From contig OY282610.1 of assembly GCA_958298945.1 (NCBI GenBank), positions 24,080,233 to 24,144,232 of the forward strand: a stretch of DNA of 64,000 bases. Direction: 5' to 3'. Both the position numbers and the translations under genes were made by a program. Below the pieces are notes generated by a model that made no database searches, was not told where the DNA came from, and saw only the letters and a program-made list of their open reading frames with translations. Each line of letters begins with the position of its first letter. Position 1 is the first letter of the stretch. Positions 59,001 to 64,000 of the stretch are shown one piece after another. The stretch comes from Atherix ibis. Taxonomy: Eukaryota; Arthropoda; Insecta; Diptera; Athericidae.

Positions 59001-60480
59001 AGTTTATCGTGGCGAAATTACATGGTTTTCTCTCGTCTTTTTTGAGAGATTGGATTTTTTTCTCATGCACAAACACATACGGAAACGAAGAACTAAAAGA
59101 AGGACCGTCTCCTCCTCACATAAAATGTTGACAAAATCCCATCATCAGAAAAGAGAGAGAATCTCAAAGATTGGTGCTTAGTCGAAACGGGATGGCTTTA
59201 TTCGTTACTCTCCAATAATGTTGGTCGGAGAAATTAAAAAGGCGGTCTTTACCGGCCAATGGCTTAGACACGCCCGCTAACAAAGCGATTGTTTTTTGTC
59301 CTTTCGTAAAAGGGCACATCACCTTTTGTCGTTCTTGGGGACACTCTGTCGAGGTTTTTCTTTGGATAATCTTGAGATTTTGTCACTCCGTGTCATCGGA
59401 CGGATGTGTTCGTAAATTCGGAATCTTACAAGGAATAAGGACAAAATTGCCAGGGAAAACAGCGAACGATTTTCCAACAGCAACAGTTCCGACGGCAATA
59501 ATATCTCCGCTCTCTCCTCCGTCATGCTCGATGGAATCACAAGCGCTAAAGTGACAGGGCGACACGTTAAGAACGGCGTTTACATCGGCACCGCAATAAT
59601 GGCGCCGGGGCTGCTGTGCCGATGAAAAACGATAGGCGCCTTCGAACAGACACCCCCTATCGCTGCGTCACGCTCAGGGAAAATCATCATATCAGTGAAC
59701 GTTTTCTGGAGCGAAATCACATTTGAAAATATTCAAAGTCGAATTTTGACTTTCCTTACAAGATTCGGGCACGATTGGAAGTTGTCTTTTGTTTCGCCTA
59801 AGAAAGTAAGAGAAAAATCTCAGCAATAATATAAAAAAAAAAAAAAAATTGCCCTGAAAAAAGGATTCGTTTTTGTTGAGAAGCCAACGATGAGTGAGGA
59901 ATAAACGCAACAAGAAACCGAGTTCGTCACCAACACTCTTCGGAACAGTGTAATTGACTGTTCGACACCACCCACTCGTCTTCTCACACCTTCGCAAAAC
60001 AACTGTACTCTGTCTTACGTCAGTTCATGGCTGAATACGCAGAGAGAATTGTCAGCAACCACTCCCATCCGAGCACCGCACTCGGTTTCTGTCTTTCTTT
60101 CCAACCGAGCACAACACTCGGTTTCTCTCTGTCCATCTTTTTCCATGGGCACTTTTCTCTTTCTCACTCAGTTACTCATCAGCTCTGTTTAGATCGCCAT
60201 CCGCTTGTTTGTCGTAAATGATCTCGCCCCGTTCTCACGCAGCAGCAAAAGGGGCAGTGCTCATCAGTCTGACAACGCAGCGCCATTCTGTGCAGCACGC
60301 GCCGTTGTTGAACGTTTCCAAATTACCGTCGGACGTGCGTGTGCACATTTGCACAAGCCTTGCCGAAAAGGACGAAAACCGATTAGAATCTGCTTTTCCG
60401 ACGCAATTTTGCAACTCGAATCCAATTGGAATTGCGAGCAACAAATTGTTTTCTTTGATTTTATGAAAATTTCTTCAAAT
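59001..60480. other. GC-richer island with overlapping frames, no gene recognised
   Basis: Frames at 59692-59997 (minus, 101 codons), 60205-60492 (plus, 95), 60218-60466 (plus) and 60235-60444 (minus) overlap one another and match nothing known to me. TCAGTT at about 60020 fits the arthropod initiator. The island includes a pair of short hairpin-forming direct repeats. Confidence 0.35.
60069..60126 (+). repeat. Two direct copies of a CCGAG...CTCGG hairpin
   Basis: CCGAGCACCGCACTCGG at 60069-60085 and CCGAGCACAACACTCGG at 60105-60121, each followed by TTTCT, with a 36 bp period. Both can fold into a 5 bp stem with a 7-base loop. Confidence 0.8.
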
Positions 60481-61300
60481 ACATTTTTATGAAAATTCTT
60501 TTTACAAAATTTTCAAATTTTTTTTACTTTTGGATGTTATTGAAATTTTTTTCCCAATAATTCCAAAAAATCCATTTTCGGAAGTGTTCAAATTTGGAAT
60601 TTTTTGGGGGTAGATTTTTTTGATATAAAATTATTACAGAAAAACCCAATAAAATGCAGCTTTTGTTAGGACAAATTTATTAGGAAATGAACTAAAACTT
60701 TTATTAAAATTATGTAGAAAAATAATTGGGGCTACGTTTTCATAACAAAATTTTATCGCAATTAATTAATTTCTACTTTTACAGAGACTCTCATTTTTTT
60801 GTTCTAAAATTAAACAAAATTTTTCCTTCCTAAAAATTTAAGCACCAAAAAAATTATATTATTTATAAAAAAAAAAAAAACTCTCCAACAAAAGAAAAAT
60901 TAATCGGAAATTTGAAGTTTTCGAAAAATAACGCCCAAAAAAAAAATTCACCAAATATAAATTTTCAAATGAGACCCTTAAGCGCACCGACTGCTCCTTA
61001 ATCTTCAGTGCAGATTTCTAATTTTTAAGTTTTTTGGAGAGAAAAAAAACCAATTAATTGTTTTTAATCGGGTGGTCCTTAAACAACCGATCGACCACTT
61101 AAACAAAAAATTCCTTTTTTTTCTGTTTTGATAGGAAAAATTTTTTTTAAAATTGTTTTTTTTTCAGTTAAAAAATTTTTTTTAAAATTAGACGAAAAAA
61201 AATAGCAACAATTTCTGTAAGGAGGTGTGGAAGGGGGTGGGCTGGTAGGGTGAAAGAAAATTAAAAGTGGAGAAAATATTTTCTGCAACGTCGGCGATGT
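60481..61300. other. AT-rich stretch, no feature seen
   Basis: A- and T-runs, with only a short Pro-rich minus frame (61079-61288) of low complexity. Confidence 0.5.
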
Positions 61301-61830
61301 CCTTTTTCACAACAAAAAAAAAAAAAAACAAAGAAGGAAAACCGTGCGTGCGGTGCAAGTTCAGTTAGAGTAGTGGCACATACCAGAAGGCATTAATGAG
61401 GGTTGAAAAGAGAAGCGAAGAGAAAAAGAGCATGAACGTGGTTGACGGTGCACGGTGTGACGTTGCCGGAGTCTTCTCGATTTTGGCGACAACGACGACT
61501 TTAGGCGAACTCCAGCCAATCAGCGCTGCACCACTGCACTCGGTTGCCGCCAGCTTTGACGCATGCGACTCGATTGGTTGACGCCGTTGGCGGGAGCTTC
61601 ATTTTTACTGCGAATTTGCGTGACTTTGAGCGCATTTACTCGACGCTCACTGCACTGACGGACGTCGCCTTTCGAATGATCCGACTTGGACGTTAGCCGG
61701 TAGTATTGTTGACGACGCCACACACTCGCACACATCCGAACTTTGCCTGTTCACATCCGACGATGCGATTTGCCGATGTCCAACGTTCTAGCCAGGCCCA
61801 GTGTGACTTTGTTGATTCGACGAGGTGTAC
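61301..61830 (+). promoter_or_regulatory. Promoter-like GC-richer island
   Basis: A compact island holding TCAGTT (61361-61366), CCAGCCAATCAGCG and CGATTGGTTGACG (CCAAT boxes in both orientations), TTGGCGGGAG (E2F-like), and several TGACG/ACGTC half-sites. Directly downstream lies A-rich leader-like sequence. The combination suggests a promoter firing to the right, but each motif is short and no transcript evidence is available. Confidence 0.35.
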
Positions 61831-62120
61831 GACGAGGTGTGTTTGTTGGTGACTGACTGACTACTTTTACACTGACTTTTCTTGCTCCGCGTTTTCTGTT
61901 CAGCGGACTTCGAATCGAATCGAATCGCATATTTACACACCACGCGGGGCTCGGTTCGGTTCACGAAAAGGTGTTTTGTGGATAAAAACAAAAAACAAAA
62001 AAAAAAACAACAATCAAAAATTATTAACACTAAAATAAACTCTAAAAACAAACAAAAAAATACCAAAAAGAAAAACGGTCACGAAAATATTAATAAATTT
62101 GGTAAAAATTGTTAGTGGTT
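61831..62120 (+). other. Possible 5' untranslated exon of a gene beyond the right edge
   Basis: After the island comes GAATC repeated three times (61911-61928), then from 61980 a stretch of AAAACAAAAAAC-type sequence with very few T-runs, as is common in fly 5' leaders. TTTGGTAAAAATTG at about 62098-62111 could serve as a weak splice donor. No start codon followed by a long frame is seen here, so a coding exon would have to lie beyond 64000. Confidence 0.25.
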
Positions 62121-62282
62121 TTCTTGTGGTTTTTTTTTTTTTTTGATTTTTTTAAGTATTGTTTAAAATTTCCCACAAATCAAAAAATGTTTTTCTATTT
62201 TTTTTAGTGTTTTTTTAGGTTTTTGTTTTTAAATTTATTAATAATTTTATTGAAATTTAAATAAGAGAAAAATTCCTGTGCA

Positions 62283-62313
<31 letters not shown>

Positions 62314-64000
62314 CATATTGTAATTGATTTAAGGGAGAGCAAAAAAAAAAATCAATTTAAATTTTGTGAAGATGGTTTTTTTGTTGTTGTTGTTTTTTTT
62401 TTTTTAAATTTTCCTGGTGTTTTTGGGGTTGATTATAAAAAATTTGAAGAAAATAAATGTCGAAAAAGGCTAACATTAAAAATTTGTTAATTTAAAAAAA
62501 AAAACAATGTATTAAAAAAAAGTGTTGAAAATTTTTTAAGAAATACAAAAAACAGAAGATTTTTATAGAATTTCCATAAACAAAACCCATTCAAAAGTAC
62601 CGAAATCTTAGTTTTACTTTGGGTAGTTTTTTTTTTTTTTTTATAAATTAAGTTAAAAAATAACAAAAGTTTTTAAAGTTTTTCTTTTGTATTCAACTAA
62701 ATTAAGTGCACACAAATTGGACAGTTTTGTAAGAAATAGCACAAACAACAAAAAAATGCTACTGTTAACAAAATTTGTTTTTTTTTTTTTTTGATAGTTT
62801 GCAGAAATTTTTTTTTATTTTATTTTAATTTTTCTGGAAAATTTTCCTTCTTTTTAAAAATCATTTGCTAAGTTTTAAATATTTAAGAAAATTGCAAATT
62901 GTTTATAAAAAAAAAAAATGGTGACTGTTTTTATAAAAATTGTAAAAATATAAAATCGAACAAAAATATAGTAAAAAAAAAAACCAGAAAAATAGAAGTT
63001 TTCCAGCAAAAGTGCTAATTGGCTGGTGTGTGGCTTGCGGTAGAAGAGAGAAAAATGGGCGTTCATATTTAAAAGTGTGAAAAGAATTTATTGTATTAAA
63101 TTTGGTTAAAACGAAAAGGGGGAAAAAAAAGAAAAACTAAAACAAATCAAAACGACAATAAGGCGGCATTGATAACAGATGAGAACAACAAGAAAAAAGC
63201 TGCTTGCGAAGAGAGAAGATAGGAGAGAATTGTTGATAGAGGAGGGGAAACTGAACCAGCACCAAAAATCAATCATTTTTTGTCGTTTCTGCTCTCATCT
63301 TCGTTAGGGAATGGAAAGAGCTTCAAAATAAAACCAAAAAAACTGCAATTCTTTCGAAAATGGAAAAAGGTTTTTTTTTTGTGAACATTTTCTGTTGCAG
63401 CCGAAAAAGGGGCCGGGAGGAATATTTATTCCCTTAAATTTTTTTTTGTTTCTGTTATAAGCACTCAAAATAAATAATCCCAAATTTGGATTATTTTTAC
63501 CCTTGAAAATCTTCCAACTGTTTGAAACCGTTAAAATTGTATCAGTTTATTAATAACATTATTTTTATAAGAAAAACGCATAAACACTTAGAATTCTCTC
63601 AGTTTTCTTGAAGACAATGTCCTCAAACCAAAAAAAAAACCGGAAAATTGAGAAAAAATACGACATTTTTATGGATTTTTCTCTTTTGTTTTATTTTTTT
63701 TTTAAATTTAAAAATTTTATTTTTTTATTTTTAATTTGTTGAATAAGTTTGGTTGCTTTTCAATAAATTCACTGATTTTCTTTGATTAATTTTGTAAATA
63801 TTTTTTGAATATTTTCTTTTTACCAATTTTTTGTAGAAATTTTCTTTTTAGTTTTTTTTTTTTTTTAAGTTCAATTTTGAATTAATTTCTTTCTAAAAAT
63901 GACTGCCTAAATGACATAAAAATTACTTCATTCTGGGCTCTATTTGACGGTATCTTATCATCATTCTTTTCAAAGGGTTTCCTTTTGAATTTCAAAGTTG
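62121..64000. other. AT-rich stretch to the window edge, no gene recognised
   Basis: Homopolymer-rich with a (TG)n run at 62285-62313. 63000-63430 is purine-rich (AAGAGAGAAGATAGGAGAG). It could be first-intron sequence if the exon call just upstream is right. Confidence 0.4.
62285..62313 (+). repeat. (TG)n microsatellite
   Basis: TTTG followed by about twelve TG dinucleotides. Confidence 0.95.

Noticed and set aside
1..64000. CRISPR arrays, operons, ribosome binding sites, bacterial terminators
   Set aside because: The window is animal-like nuclear DNA. The repeats have no constant repeat/variable spacer pattern, and the 14 bp array has no spacers.
1..64000. Telomeric TTAGG arrays or centromere identity of the satellites
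   Set aside because: No TTAGG run is present, and arrays of 1-3 kb between single-copy stretches do not by themselves indicate a centromere.

Overview
The window is AT-rich eukaryotic DNA, most probably from an insect and perhaps a fly. The grounds are a decayed insect-type mariner transposase on the minus strand at the left end, long A- and T-runs, and GC-richer islands at the right end with GAGA tracts, TCAGT-type initiators and an A-rich leader-like stretch. The species cannot be named. No intact protein-coding gene is recognised anywhere in the 64 kb. The window reads as an intergenic or intronic gene desert, with at best the upstream region and first exon of a gene running off the right edge.

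The main content is tandem repeats. At least ten families can be delimited by eye and they cover roughly a third of the window. They are: a higher-order satellite (about 2.2-5.2 kb, 170-175 bp units plus three long units); a ~340 bp repeat in alternating pairs (6.4-7.7 kb); degenerate CGATGTTTT arrays in two duplicated blocks (9.1-12.3 and 15.8-17.7 kb), the first holding a ~60 bp sub-array; a ~160 bp repeat (19.4-20.5 kb); an 82 bp monomer paired into ~164 bp dimers (23.1-24.8 kb); a 164 bp repeat bracketed by long units (27.4-28.4 kb); a 139 bp repeat that changes to ~180 bp (37.3-39.85 kb); a GAA-rich 150-166 bp repeat in a 473 bp trimer, with related copies 3.4 kb to the left (43.4-44.4 and 46.8-48.35 kb); a 14 bp minisatellite of about 100 copies (51.1-52.6 kb); and a CACCAACGATCC-type array (53.9-55.8 kb).

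Between the arrays lie single-copy stretches. Several are GC-richer islands (5.2-6.0, 13.5-14.6, 20.9-22.8, 26, 29.3-33.7, 41-42.9, 56.0-57.4, 59.0-60.5 and 61.3-62.0 kb). They carry open frames that often overlap in several frames and on both strands, so composition explains them at least as well as coding. The islands from 56 kb to the right end look most like promoter or 5'-leader DNA.

The signals most worth following are these. Several unrelated arrays share a unit length near 160-175 bp, about the nucleosome repeat. The long units of the 2.2-5.2 kb satellite each carry one identical 20 bp word resembling the animal CTCF core, inside otherwise diverging sequence. Every unit of that satellite also ends in a short G-stem/T-loop/C-stem inverted repeat. 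All coordinates and copy counts were read by eye, without alignment software.
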